DNA of 64,000 nt. Source: Microbacterium karelineae. GTDB lineage: Bacteria > Actinomycetota > Actinomycetes > Actinomycetales > Microbacteriaceae. The notes below the pieces were generated by a model. The model had not been told where the DNA came from. It was given only the letters and a program-made list of their open reading frames with translations, and ran no database searches. The stretch lies in NCBI RefSeq assembly GCF_009745985.1, contig NZ_WFIX01000190.1, forward strand, positions 248,001 through 312,000, in the 5' to 3' direction. Made by a program: the position numbers and the translations under genes. This document shows positions 7,708 to 14,840 of the stretch, in pieces; position 1 is the first letter of the stretch; every line of letters begins with the position of its first letter.

Positions 7708-8136
7708 TCACTGCTGGGCGCGGGCGGCCTGCTCCTCGCGCCAGCCGGCCTCCTTCTTGATCCACTCGTTGTCGGGGTCGAAGTCCGACTCGTCGGTGAC
7801 GCGGCGCACCTCGATCTTCGATCCCGGGCCGAGCGGCACCTTGCTCGCCCACTGCACGGCCTCCTCCTTCGAGGCGACCTCGAGGATCCAGAAGCCGTTG
7901 AACAGCTCCTTCGTCTCGCCGTAGGGTCCGTCGGTGACGAGCGGCGGCTCGGCCGAGAAGTCGACGACGAATCCGTTGTCGTCCGCGTCGGCGAGCCCCT
8001 CTCCGGCGAGCAGCACGCCCGCCTTCATGAGCTCTTCGTTGTACTGCCCCATCTGCGCGATGATCTCGTCGAAGTCGACGTCCTTCGTCGCCTCGATCGC
8101 CTCGTCCGAGTTGCGCATGATCAGCATGAACTTCAT
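7708..8136 (-). CDS. YCII-related (DGPF-domain) protein
   Basis: This 142-residue protein opens with KFMLIMRNSDEA and carries DGPYGETKELFNGFWILEV, the DGP(F/Y) signature of YCII-related proteins that are co-encoded with ECF42 sigma factors. AAGGAG lies nine bases before the ATG. It lies directly upstream of the sigma gene on the same strand and is very probably in the same regulon. The family is thought to sense or bind a small molecule, but no biochemical role is established. Confidence 0.9.
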   Translation of the reverse strand: MKFMLIMRNSDEAIEATKDVDFDEIIAQMGQYNEELMKAGVLLAGEGLADADDNGFVVDFSAEPPLVTDGPYGETKELFNGFWILEVASKEEAVQWASKVPLGPGSKIEVRRVTDESDFDPDNEWIKKEAGWREEQAARAQQ

Positions 8137-8312
8137 GGGTCTGACTCCTTGTCTCGGGGCCGCCGTATCGGCCCTCTCACTGACAACGTCGACTGGGGAA
8201 CCTGCGGATCGACATCTCCGAGAACATTTTTCTGGATCCGCGTGCCGCGCGTCCAGTGCCTCTCCCGATTCGCCCCTGTTCCCGTGTCTGAGGTCCGGCG
8301 TACCGTTGCCGC

Positions 8313-9356
8313 ATGGTCACCGGAATCATCCCCCCTCACCTGCTGACGCGCCTCGCTCGGCTCGACGATCCGCGCTTCGGGCGCGCGGCGGCCGCAGCGC
8401 GACATGCGCTCGTCCGCGACCCGTCGGTGCGCGACGGGCGCGCGCGGCTCGCGGCCCTGCACGCGCCGGCCGTCGACGCCGGCGGCCTTCATCGCACGAT
8501 CAGCGATGCGCAGAACGCCGAGACGCTGCCCGGCGTGACCGCGCGCGGCGAAGGCGATCCCGCGACGGGCGATGCCGCCGTCGACGAGGCATACGACGGG
8601 CTCGGCGCGACATACGCGCTCTTCTCCGACGCGTACGGGCGCGACTCGATCGACGGGGCGGGCCTGCCGCTGCGCGCGACCGTGCACTTCGGTGCACAGT
8701 ACGACAACGCCTTCTGGGACGGCGAGCGCATGGTCTTCGGCGACGGCGACGGCGAGGTGTTCCGCCGGTTCACGGCGTCGCTGTCGGTCATCGGCCACGA
8801 GCTCGCGCACGGCGTGACCGACCACACGGCGCGGCTGGTCTACCGGGGCCAGTCCGGGGCGCTCAACGAGTCGGTGTCCGATGTCTTCGGCGCGCTCGTC
8901 GAGCAATACGAGCGTCGACAGGATGCGGCGAGCGCGACCTGGCTCATCGGCGCGGGCCTGTTCACCGACGAGGTCGAGGGCGACGCGCTGCGCTCCATGG
9001 CCGCCCCCGGCACGGCGTACGACGACGATCTGCTCGGCAAGGATCCTCAGCCCGGCCATATGCGCGACTTCATCGACACCGTGGAGGACAACGGCGGCGT
9101 CCACCTCAACTCGGGCATCCCCAATCGCGCGTTCCACCATGTGGCGACCGCGCTGGGCGGCTTCGCGTGGGAGCGGGCGGGCCGCATCTGGTACGACACC
9201 CTCCTGTCCGGCCTCGAGCCGAACATCGACTTCGCGGGCTTCGCGGAGGCGACGATCCGCACCGCTGAGCTGGCATTCGGCGCCGAGTCCGGTGAGGCGA
9301 CGGCCGTGCGCGGCGGCTGGTCCGAGGTGGGGGTGCGGGGCGATGCCGCGGCGTGA
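8313..9356 (+). CDS. M4 family metallopeptidase, protealysin-like (no signal peptide)
   Basis: This 347-residue thermolysin-fold protease carries the zinc motif HELAH at residues 162-166, in GHELAHGVTDHTARL. The third ligand Glu186 is in NESVSD, and the catalytic His is in the HLNSGIPNRAFHH region. There is no secretion signal. Instead the short N-terminal propeptide begins IIPPHLL, matching the PPxxL motif of protealysin propeptides. Protealysin-type enzymes are made inside the cell and inhibited by emfourin, encoded here in an overlapping frame. TACCGT lies six bases before the ATG, so the mRNA is probably leaderless. Substrates are unknown. Confidence 0.93.
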   Translation: MVTGIIPPHLLTRLARLDDPRFGRAAAAARHALVRDPSVRDGRARLAALHAPAVDAGGLHRTISDAQNAETLPGVTARGEGDPATGDAAVDEAYDGLGATYALFSDAYGRDSIDGAGLPLRATVHFGAQYDNAFWDGERMVFGDGDGEVFRRFTASLSVIGHELAHGVTDHTARLVYRGQSGALNESVSDVFGALVEQYERRQDAASATWLIGAGLFTDEVEGDALRSMAAPGTAYDDDLLGKDPQPGHMRDFIDTVEDNGGVHLNSGIPNRAFHHVATALGGFAWERAGRIWYDTLLSGLEPNIDFAGFAEATIRTAELAFGAESGEATAVRGGWSEVGVRGDAAA

Positions 9357-9675
9357 CGACGACGACCCCCGCGACGCCGACGGCGCCGCGGAAGGCGAGG
9401 CGGAGGAGCGGATCGTCGTGATCCGCTCGGGCGGCTTCGCCGGCCTGCGCCGCGAATGGGCGGTGTCGCCCCGCGACGACGCGGCCGCGTGGATCCCTCT
9501 GGTCGAAGCGTGCCCGTGGAACGAGGTCCCGAGCGACGCCACCGCGCGCGACCGATACATCTGGCGCATCGAGGTGCACCTGCTGACGCTCCATCACGCG
9601 GCTGACGTTCCCGAATCGTCCCTCACGGGTGCCTGGCAGGCTCTCGTCGAGCGGGTCCGTGACGCGTCGGAATGA
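9343..9675 (+). CDS. Emfourin-like protealysin inhibitor
   Basis: This 110-residue protein has an acidic N-terminus followed by IVVIRSGGFAGLRREW, the signature opening of the emfourin (M4in) family. A short beta/alpha core follows with RYIWRIEVHLL. The ATG at 9343 overlaps the M4 peptidase stop by 14 bp, so enzyme and inhibitor are translationally coupled. Emfourins bind protealysin-like M4 enzymes in a near 1:1 complex and block activity in the cytoplasm. The assignment rests on this motif and the gene pairing. Confidence 0.82.
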   Translation: MPRRDDDDPRDADGAAEGEAEERIVVIRSGGFAGLRREWAVSPRDDAAAWIPLVEACPWNEVPSDATARDRYIWRIEVHLLTLHHAADVPESSLTGAWQALVERVRDASE

Positions 9676-9696
9676 GGGGTGCCTGCGCCGCGCGAA

Positions 9697-9794
9697 GCGG
9701 GGAGGGGCTCGTGTCCCGGCGACTGGCTCGGGCCTGGCGGGCGCCCGAGGAACGAGGGCGCGGGAGCGGAGCCGGGACACGAGCCCCTCCCCGC
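9697..9794. terminator. 24-bp perfect inverted repeat with 50-nt loop
   Basis: The arms 9697-9720 and 9771-9794 are perfectly complementary over 24 bp and frame a 50-nt G-rich loop. The repeat lies between the emfourin-like gene and cydCD. It probably terminates the protease operon, although the large loop is unusual for a simple terminator. Confidence 0.5.
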
Positions 9795-9894
9795 GGCCAC
9801 CCCGCGCACGCGACCCGAGACGCCTATGAGCCACACAAGCACCCCGCGCGGCGTTTCGTCTCATCCCGACGTATCGGGTAGGCATGGAGTCACG

Positions 9895-12800
9895 ATGAGC
9901 AACGATCCGTGGCAGGCGGAGGCCGAGCGACCTCGGGAACCGGCGCGGAGGCCGGAGCTGGGGCCGGTTCCGCGCTTCGCGCTGTTCGCGCTCGGGGTGC
10001 TCGCGGCGCTGAAGGGTCTTGGCCTGGTGCTCGTGGCCGCCGCCGTCGCGGAGGGCGTCTCGGGGCTGCTGTCGGGGGCGATCGATACGCAGCACGTGGT
10101 GCTGCTGGGCGGCGTGGGCGCGGTTCTGCGCGCGCTCGCGGGCTGGGCGACGCGGGGCGTCGCCCAGCACATGGCGGTGACCGTGAAGCGGGACCTGCGG
10201 GGCCGGCTGTGGGATCGCATCGCACACGGCGACGCCGAGGGTGCGGAGCTCGCGGAGGACGCAGCGGAGGACAAGCCGTCGGCGCCGGCGCGCATCTCGA
10301 CGACTCGCGAGGGCGACGGGTCGGTCTCGGTGCTCGCGACGGACGGGCTCGATGATCTCGACGACTATTACCAGGCGAATCTGCCGGCGATCATCCAGGC
10401 GGTCGTCGTGCCGCTCGTGGTGGGGTTGCGGATCCTCGGCGCCGACTGGGTGAGCGCGCTCATCGTCGTCGTGACGGTGCCCCTCGTGCCGCTGTTCATG
10501 GTGCTGATCGGCCGCCACACGCAGGCGCGCACGGATGAGGCCGTCGGGTCGCTCGCGCGGCTCGCGAACCACATGACGGAGTTGGCGCGTGGCCTGCCGG
10601 TGCTCGTGGGGCTCAACCGCGTCGAGGATCAGTCGCGGGCGCTCGACACCATCCAGCGCGAGTACCGTTCGCGCACGCAGGAGACGCTGCGCTGGGCGTT
10701 CCTGTCGTCGATGGCCCTCGAGCTCATCGCGACGATCTCGGTCGCGGTCGTGGCGGTCTTCCTCGGCCTGCGCCTGCTGAACGGTTCCGTGGGCCTCGAG
10801 GCGGCGCTGCTCGCCCTGATCCTCGCGCCCGAGTGCTTCGCCGCACTGCGCGAGGTGGGCGCCGCCTTCCATTCGTCGCAGAACGGCCTGTCGGCGCTGC
10901 AGCGGGTGCGCGGGATCCTCGGGGGCGCGCGCCGGGACGATGTGCGGGGCGCGGCGCTGCCTGTCGTCGCGGACATCACGAGCCCGATCGACCTCCCGCT
11001 GACGAAGACGCTGCCCGAGACGTTCGAGCAGCCGGTGGACTTCCCGACGCTGAGCGAGATCGCGGCGGGCACGGCGTGGGCGGGGCAGCCGGAGCCGCAG
11101 CAGGAGCACCTTCCGCCGGCGATCGTCGTGCACGACCTCACGGTGCACTACGCGGGGCGCACGGATCCGACGCTGTCCGGCTTCTCCGCGCGCCTGACGG
11201 GGATCACCGCCGTCACGGGGCCATCGGGCGCGGGCAAGTCGACGCTGCTCGGCGCGCTCACGGGCACCCTTCCGGCCGACTCCGCGTCGTCGGGGTGGAT
11301 CGTCGGCGTCGACTCCGAGCTCGTGGCGTGGGCACCGCAGGCGCCACGGGCGTTCACGGCGACGCCGTGGGACGAGCTCGTGCTGTACGGCTCGTCGAAT
11401 CCGGAGGCGCCGCTGCGCGAGGTGGGGCTGCAGGCGGCGGCGTATTCGTCGATCGCGGAGCTGAGCCCCGGCGAACAGCGGCGGCTCGCCGTGGCGCGTG
11501 CGCTCGTCCGTGTGGACAGCGGCGCGACCGTCATGGTGCTCGACGAGCCGACGGCGCACCTCGACGACGGCTCGGCCGCGCGTGTGCGCGATGCGATCCG
11601 CCGCCGGGCGAATCGTGCGACGGTGATCCTCGCGACGCACGAGCCAGAGACCCTGGCGCTCGCGACGCACACGGTCGCGGTGGACGAGGCGGGCGGATCC
11701 GCGGACACCGCCGAGCAGGGCACGGACCATCGGCTCGGGTACGCCGCGGCGGGCGCGACGGGCGCGGTCTCGGACGGCGGATCCGTCGATCCCGCCGACG
11801 AGGTGTCCGCCGCTCCCCGGGCGGCGTCGCCCGAGCCGACGACGTCGACCGTCGGCCTCCCGGTCATCACCGACACGGTCCGGCTCGCCGACGGGCCGGC
11901 GTCGCGCAGCATCCGCCTGCCGCGGCTGCGGGGGCCGAAGCATCGGGCGCTCCGTCGCGACCGCGCCGGCACGTGGCGCGCGCTCGCCGCCGCCATCGCT
12001 CCGGTCTCGGGCCCCTGGGCGGTCGGCATCCTGCTCGCGTTCGCGACGATCGCGATGGGCCTGGCCCTCACCGCCGTCTCGGGCTGGCTCATCGTGCGCG
12101 CGAGCGTCGAGGAGCACATCATGTATCTGCTCGTCGCGATCGTCGGCGTGCGGTTCTTCGGCATCGGGCGCGCCGTCTCGCGCTATGCGGAGCGCCTCGT
12201 CACGCACGCGGCGGCCTTCCGCGTGACGGACCGACTGCGTCTTGTCCTGTGGCGGTCGATCGCGGGCCGCGGCGCCGGCTCCCGGCGCCTGCTCGAAGGC
12301 GGATCCCCCGTCGACTATCTGGTGACGCTCGCCGATGAGCTGCGCGACCTGCTCCCGCGCACGCTCCCTCCTCTCGCGGTCGGCGTGCTGTCGATCGCGG
12401 GCATCTCGGTCACGACCTCGTTCGTCGCACCGCACCTGACCGGCCTCGTCGCCGCGACGCTCGGCGTCGCGGCCGTGGTGGGGGCGGCCTTCGCGGTGCT
12501 GTCGGCACGCGGCGCGATGCGGCTGCGGATCCGCGAGCGCTCGGCCCTCGTGCGCGGGACGACCGCACTCGCGGCCGCCTCCGACGAGCTGCGGGCGAAC
12601 GGCGTCTCGCTGCCCGCGGTCGCGCGCCTCGATCGCGCCGGTTCCCGGCTCGCGCAGGCCGAGAAGCGCGCGGCGTGGGCTGCGGGCCTCGGCGGCGCCG
12701 TCGTCGTCCTCGCCGCATCGACCCTCGCGATCGTCGTCGCCCCGCTCTCGACCGGCAGCCCCGCCGAGCTCGCCTGCGTGGTCGCGCTGCTGGCCCTCGC

Positions 12801-13587
12801 CGCGGTCGAACCGCTCGAAGGTCTCGTGGCGGCGGCGCACCGGATCCCCGCCCTGCGCGAGGTCGCCCGGCGCCTCGCGCCCCTGACGACCCCGCCGCAG
12901 CCGGTGTCGACGGGCACGGATCCGGCCCCGACGCCCGTCCGCGAGCTGGCGCTGCGCGGTGTCGCGGCGAAGTACCCGGGCACGGACGAGCCCGTGTTCC
13001 GTCACGTGACGGGCACCGCGCAGGCGGGTGACTGGCTCGTCGTCTCGGGGCGATCGGGGGCTGGGAAGTCGACGCTGCTGACGGTCATCATGGGCGCGCT
13101 GTGGACGACGGAGGGATCCGTGACGGCCGACGGCGTGCCCCTCACGGAGATCGCGCCGGCTTCGTGGCGGGACCGGGTCGCCTGGTGCCCGCAGGACGCG
13201 TACGTGTTCGATTCGAGCATCCGCGCGAATCTCCTCCTCGCGCGCGGCCGCGACGATGCGCCGACCGACGACGACATGATGGACGCGCTGCGTCGCGCCG
13301 GCCTCGGCCCGCTGCTCGAGTCTCTGCCCGATGGCCTCGACACGCATGTCGGCACGGGCGGATCCGGCCTGTCGGGCGGCGAGCGCCAGCGCCTCGCCGT
13401 CGCGCGCGCCCTCCTCAACCGGGCCGATGTGATCCTGCTCGACGAGCCCGCCGCACACCTCGACGCCCCCACGGCACAGGCGATGATGGCCGACATCCGC
13501 CGCGCGACGACCGACCGCATCGTCGTGCTCGTCAGCCACCGCTCCGACGCCCAGGCGCCGGAGGGCTCCGCCACGATCGAGCTGTAG
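9895..13587 (+). CDS. cydCD: Fused thiol-reductant ABC exporter CydDC
   Basis: This 1230-residue protein joins two half-transporters, each a six-helix membrane domain followed by an ATPase. The first ATPase has VTGPSGAGKST, LSPGEQRRLAVARAL and VMVLDEPTAHLD. The second has VSGRSGAGKST, LSGGERQRLAVARALL and VILLDEPAAHLD. CydDC exports glutathione- or cysteine-type reductants and is needed to assemble cytochrome bd, encoded at 3683-6342. The ATG at 9895 is preceded by GGAG and begins the first family-like residues (MSNDPW); longer upstream readings run through a hairpin. The last 53 coding bases (13535-13587) are duplicated 1247 bp downstream, flanking an insert. Confidence 0.95.
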   Translation: MSNDPWQAEAERPREPARRPELGPVPRFALFALGVLAALKGLGLVLVAAAVAEGVSGLLSGAIDTQHVVLLGGVGAVLRALAGWATRGVAQHMAVTVKRDLRGRLWDRIAHGDAEGAELAEDAAEDKPSAPARISTTREGDGSVSVLATDGLDDLDDYYQANLPAIIQAVVVPLVVGLRILGADWVSALIVVVTVPLVPLFMVLIGRHTQARTDEAVGSLARLANHMTELARGLPVLVGLNRVEDQSRALDTIQREYRSRTQETLRWAFLSSMALELIATISVAVVAVFLGLRLLNGSVGLEAALLALILAPECFAALREVGAAFHSSQNGLSALQRVRGILGGARRDDVRGAALPVVADITSPIDLPLTKTLPETFEQPVDFPTLSEIAAGTAWAGQPEPQQEHLPPAIVVHDLTVHYAGRTDPTLSGFSARLTGITAVTGPSGAGKSTLLGALTGTLPADSASSGWIVGVDSELVAWAPQAPRAFTATPWDELVLYGSSNPEAPLREVGLQAAAYSSIAELSPGEQRRLAVARALVRVDSGATVMVLDEPTAHLDDGSAARVRDAIRRRANRATVILATHEPETLALATHTVAVDEAGGSADTAEQGTDHRLGYAAAGATGAVSDGGSVDPADEVSAAPRAASPEPTTSTVGLPVITDTVRLADGPASRSIRLPRLRGPKHRALRRDRAGTWRALAAAIAPVSGPWAVGILLAFATIAMGLALTAVSGWLIVRASVEEHIMYLLVAIVGVRFFGIGRAVSRYAERLVTHAAAFRVTDRLRLVLWRSIAGRGAGSRRLLEGGSPVDYLVTLADELRDLLPRTLPPLAVGVLSIAGISVTTSFVAPHLTGLVAATLGVAAVVGAAFAVLSARGAMRLRIRERSALVRGTTALAAASDELRANGVSLPAVARLDRAGSRLAQAEKRAAWAAGLGGAVVVLAASTLAIVVAPLSTGSPAELACVVALLALAAVEPLEGLVAAAHRIPALREVARRLAPLTTPPQPVSTGTDPAPTPVRELALRGVAAKYPGTDEPVFRHVTGTAQAGDWLVVSGRSGAGKSTLLTVIMGALWTTEGSVTADGVPLTEIAPASWRDRVAWCPQDAYVFDSSIRANLLLARGRDDAPTDDDMMDALRRAGLGPLLESLPDGLDTHVGTGGSGLSGGERQRLAVARALLNRADVILLDEPAAHLDAPTAQAMMADIRRATTDRIVVLVSHRSDAQAPEGSATIEL

Positions 13588-13593
13588 GGGCCC
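13535..13593 (+). repeat. 59-bp direct repeat, left copy (3' end of cydCD)
   Basis: These 59 bases cover the last codons and stop of cydCD plus six bases. They recur at 14782-14840 with a single mismatch (G at 13557, C at 14804). A duplicated gene end bordering an insert is the usual mark of site-specific integration at a 3' gene end. Confidence 0.9.
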
Positions 13594-13619
13594 GGCCGTT
13601 CTTGGTCGCCGTGCCGGAA

Positions 13620-13660
13620 GATGCCCTCACCTCGTCGCACGTTGACGAAGTGAGGGCATC
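13620..13660. terminator. Hairpin after cydCD
   Basis: The 17-nt arms 13620-13636 and 13644-13660 pair with one mismatch around a 7-nt loop, between cydCD and the converging lipoprotein gene. A bidirectional terminator is likely. Confidence 0.65.
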
Positions 13661-13707
13661 GCCTCGCTCGCACACGATCGTGTGGACGCGGCGCTGACTC
13701 AGGCCGG

Positions 13708-14109
13708 TCAGTCGTCTCCGACCCAGTCCCACTCACACGCGATGGCGTCGGAGAAGTCAGCCTCGTCGATGTCGTGTCCTGTCGGGATCACGGCGATCTC
13801 GATCACCTTCGACTCCCCGATCGTCTCACCGTCGCTGCACGCGTTGACGATCGTCCACTCACTCGACCGCAGCATGTTGGCCGAGAAGGTTGCTCGTTCG
13901 CCGACTCGCGGACTCGCATCCTGAACCATGAAGGTCACGTCGCCGTCCGCGACGGTGTCGCCACGATCGGTGAGATTCGACAATGGTTCACCGATATACG
14001 CGTCGACTCGCTGGTCGGCGAGAGCATCACCTGAAGGCGCGCACCCTGCAGTGACCCCCGCGGCGATGATCACGCAGACGAATCTCTTGCAGCTGCCTCT
14101 GACCGTCAT
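13708..14109 (-). CDS. Small lipoprotein of unknown function
   Basis: This 133-residue protein has a lipoprotein signal (basic MTVRGSCKR, hydrophobic core, VTAGC lipobox with Cys at residue 23). The roughly 110-residue mature domain is acidic, with VTFMVQDASPRVGERATF, IVNACSDGETIGESKVIEIAVIP and a final ACEWDWVGDD. The two mature Cys could form a disulfide. Its ATG overlaps the stop of the upstream secreted-protein gene by four bases (ATGA), so the two are an operon. It lies inside the repeat-bracketed insert. I do not recognise a characterised family. Confidence 0.8.
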   Translation of the reverse strand: MTVRGSCKRFVCVIIAAGVTAGCAPSGDALADQRVDAYIGEPLSNLTDRGDTVADGDVTFMVQDASPRVGERATFSANMLRSSEWTIVNACSDGETIGESKVIEIAVIPTGHDIDEADFSDAIACEWDWVGDD

Positions 14110-14582
14110 TCGCAGAAGAGTCCATTGGAATAGGGATTGAATGCCCAGAGGAGACCACTGTACGACGTATTCGTACTGAGAACGCGCCCGTCGTTGGAAT
14201 AGCGCGTTTCACGCTTCTTGACCTTGTAGGTGAATTTGTCGCCGACAGCGTATGCTCGCCAGACCTGGCCTGCCTTCATACCGTCAGGGTCAGATTCGCA
14301 CCCGATCGTCACAGTCTGCGAATGGGAACTGCTGATCCCGAGCTGGCCAGAGACGAGCCCGCGGGATGCCCCCAACGCGACATTGATCGTACGCGTCGCG
14401 GTCTCACCCTTGGAGATCGTGCACTTTCCGCCATCGGTGCCGATCTTGCAGTATCCGATCACCCGAGACCGATCGACCTGGTACGTCTTCTTCACCTTGT
14501 TCACCACCCACCGCTGAACAGCCAAGTTCTTGGCCTCGAACTCATCCCCGACAGGTTGGTCCGCGACAGCTTGGTCGGGCAC
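14106..14582 (-). CDS. Small secreted-type protein, apparently frameshifted near its signal peptide
   Basis: The continuous frame gives 158 residues from a GTG at 14582. The protein contains Cys pairs (GYCKIGTDGGKC, IGCES, FCE at the end), a basic stretch WVVNKVKKTYQVDRSR, and alternating Ser/Thr-rich beta-strand-like sequence with AGQVWRAYAVGDKFTYKVKK. A good signal peptide lies upstream in another frame, from an ATG at 14679. The two frames join if a run of nine C (14639-14647) had eight. This looks like a secreted protein interrupted by a one-base slip, a sequencing error, or a phase switch. The function is unknown. It is coupled to the downstream lipoprotein gene. Confidence 0.7.
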   Translation of the reverse strand: MPDQAVADQPVGDEFEAKNLAVQRWVVNKVKKTYQVDRSRVIGYCKIGTDGGKCTISKGETATRTINVALGASRGLVSGQLGISSSHSQTVTIGCESDPDGMKAGQVWRAYAVGDKFTYKVKKRETRYSNDGRVLSTNTSYSGLLWAFNPYSNGLFCE

Positions 14583-14679
14583 TGCTACGGCCGCAGCCGC
14601 CGGAAGAGTCGAACCGAACGCGAGAAGGGTCGCGAGGACCCCCCCCCAGGATGAGAACGCGCAGGCGCTTCAGTGACAT
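14583..14679 (-). other. Detached signal-peptide coding segment with nine-C homopolymer
   Basis: From the ATG at 14679 the frame reads MSLKRLRVLILGG and then, after removing one base from the C9 run at 14639-14647, continues VLATLLAFGSTLPAAAA, a textbook Sec signal peptide with an Ala-rich cleavage site. It then runs into the PDQAVADQ start of the downstream frame. As written, the run shifts the frame and ends at an early stop. Confidence 0.7.
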
Positions 14680-14756
14680 GCTTCACACTTTCAGATCGTT
14701 GATTAGGTCACCGGATGGCGCCCACAACGAACATATGCGATGGACGAAATGCTGTC

Positions 14757-14776
14757 TGTCCCCCTTTTGGGGGACA
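14757..14776. terminator. TGTCCCCC-TTTT-GGGGGACA hairpin
   Basis: This is a perfect 8-bp stem with a TTTT loop, six bases before the right repeat copy. It lies upstream of the insert's genes on their strand, so it may terminate pobA-side transcription or form part of the insert boundary. Confidence 0.45.
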
Positions 14777-14781
14777 AAATG

Positions 14782-14840
14782 GCCACCGCTCCGACGCCCA
14801 GGCCCCGGAGGGCTCCGCCACGATCGAGCTGTAGGGGCCC
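14782..14840 (+). repeat. 59-bp direct repeat, right copy
   Basis: This is the second copy of the cydCD 3' end (one mismatch to 13535-13593). It abuts the pobA stop codon and has no open frame of its own. Confidence 0.9.

Larger units (their letters stand above)
13594..14781. mobile_element. 1.2-kb insert flanked by 59-bp duplication of the cydCD 3' end
   Basis: The 1,188 bases between the two repeat copies encode two small exported proteins on the minus strand and two hairpins. Codon choice is less GC-biased than in the neighbours, and GGATCC, frequent elsewhere in the window, is absent. Removing one repeat unit and the insert would place cydCD directly convergent with pobA. No integrase or transposase is visible, so this is either a remnant, a passenger mobilised in trans, or the product of a recombination event. 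Confidence 0.65.

Noticed and set aside
9679-9894. N-terminal extension of cydCD to 9679
   Set aside because: It would translate the 24-bp-arm hairpin and shows no CydD similarity; the ATG at 9895 has a ribosome site.
9106-13539. A 1,477-codon open frame antisense to cydCD
   Set aside because: Its translation is Arg/Gly/Asp-rich low-complexity sequence without domains, the usual mirror of a GC-rich gene. The plus-strand frame has full ABC motifs.
13594-14781. Insertion sequence with its own transposase
   Set aside because: No transposase or integrase frame is present and the flanking repeat is 59 bp of gene end, far longer than an IS target duplication.
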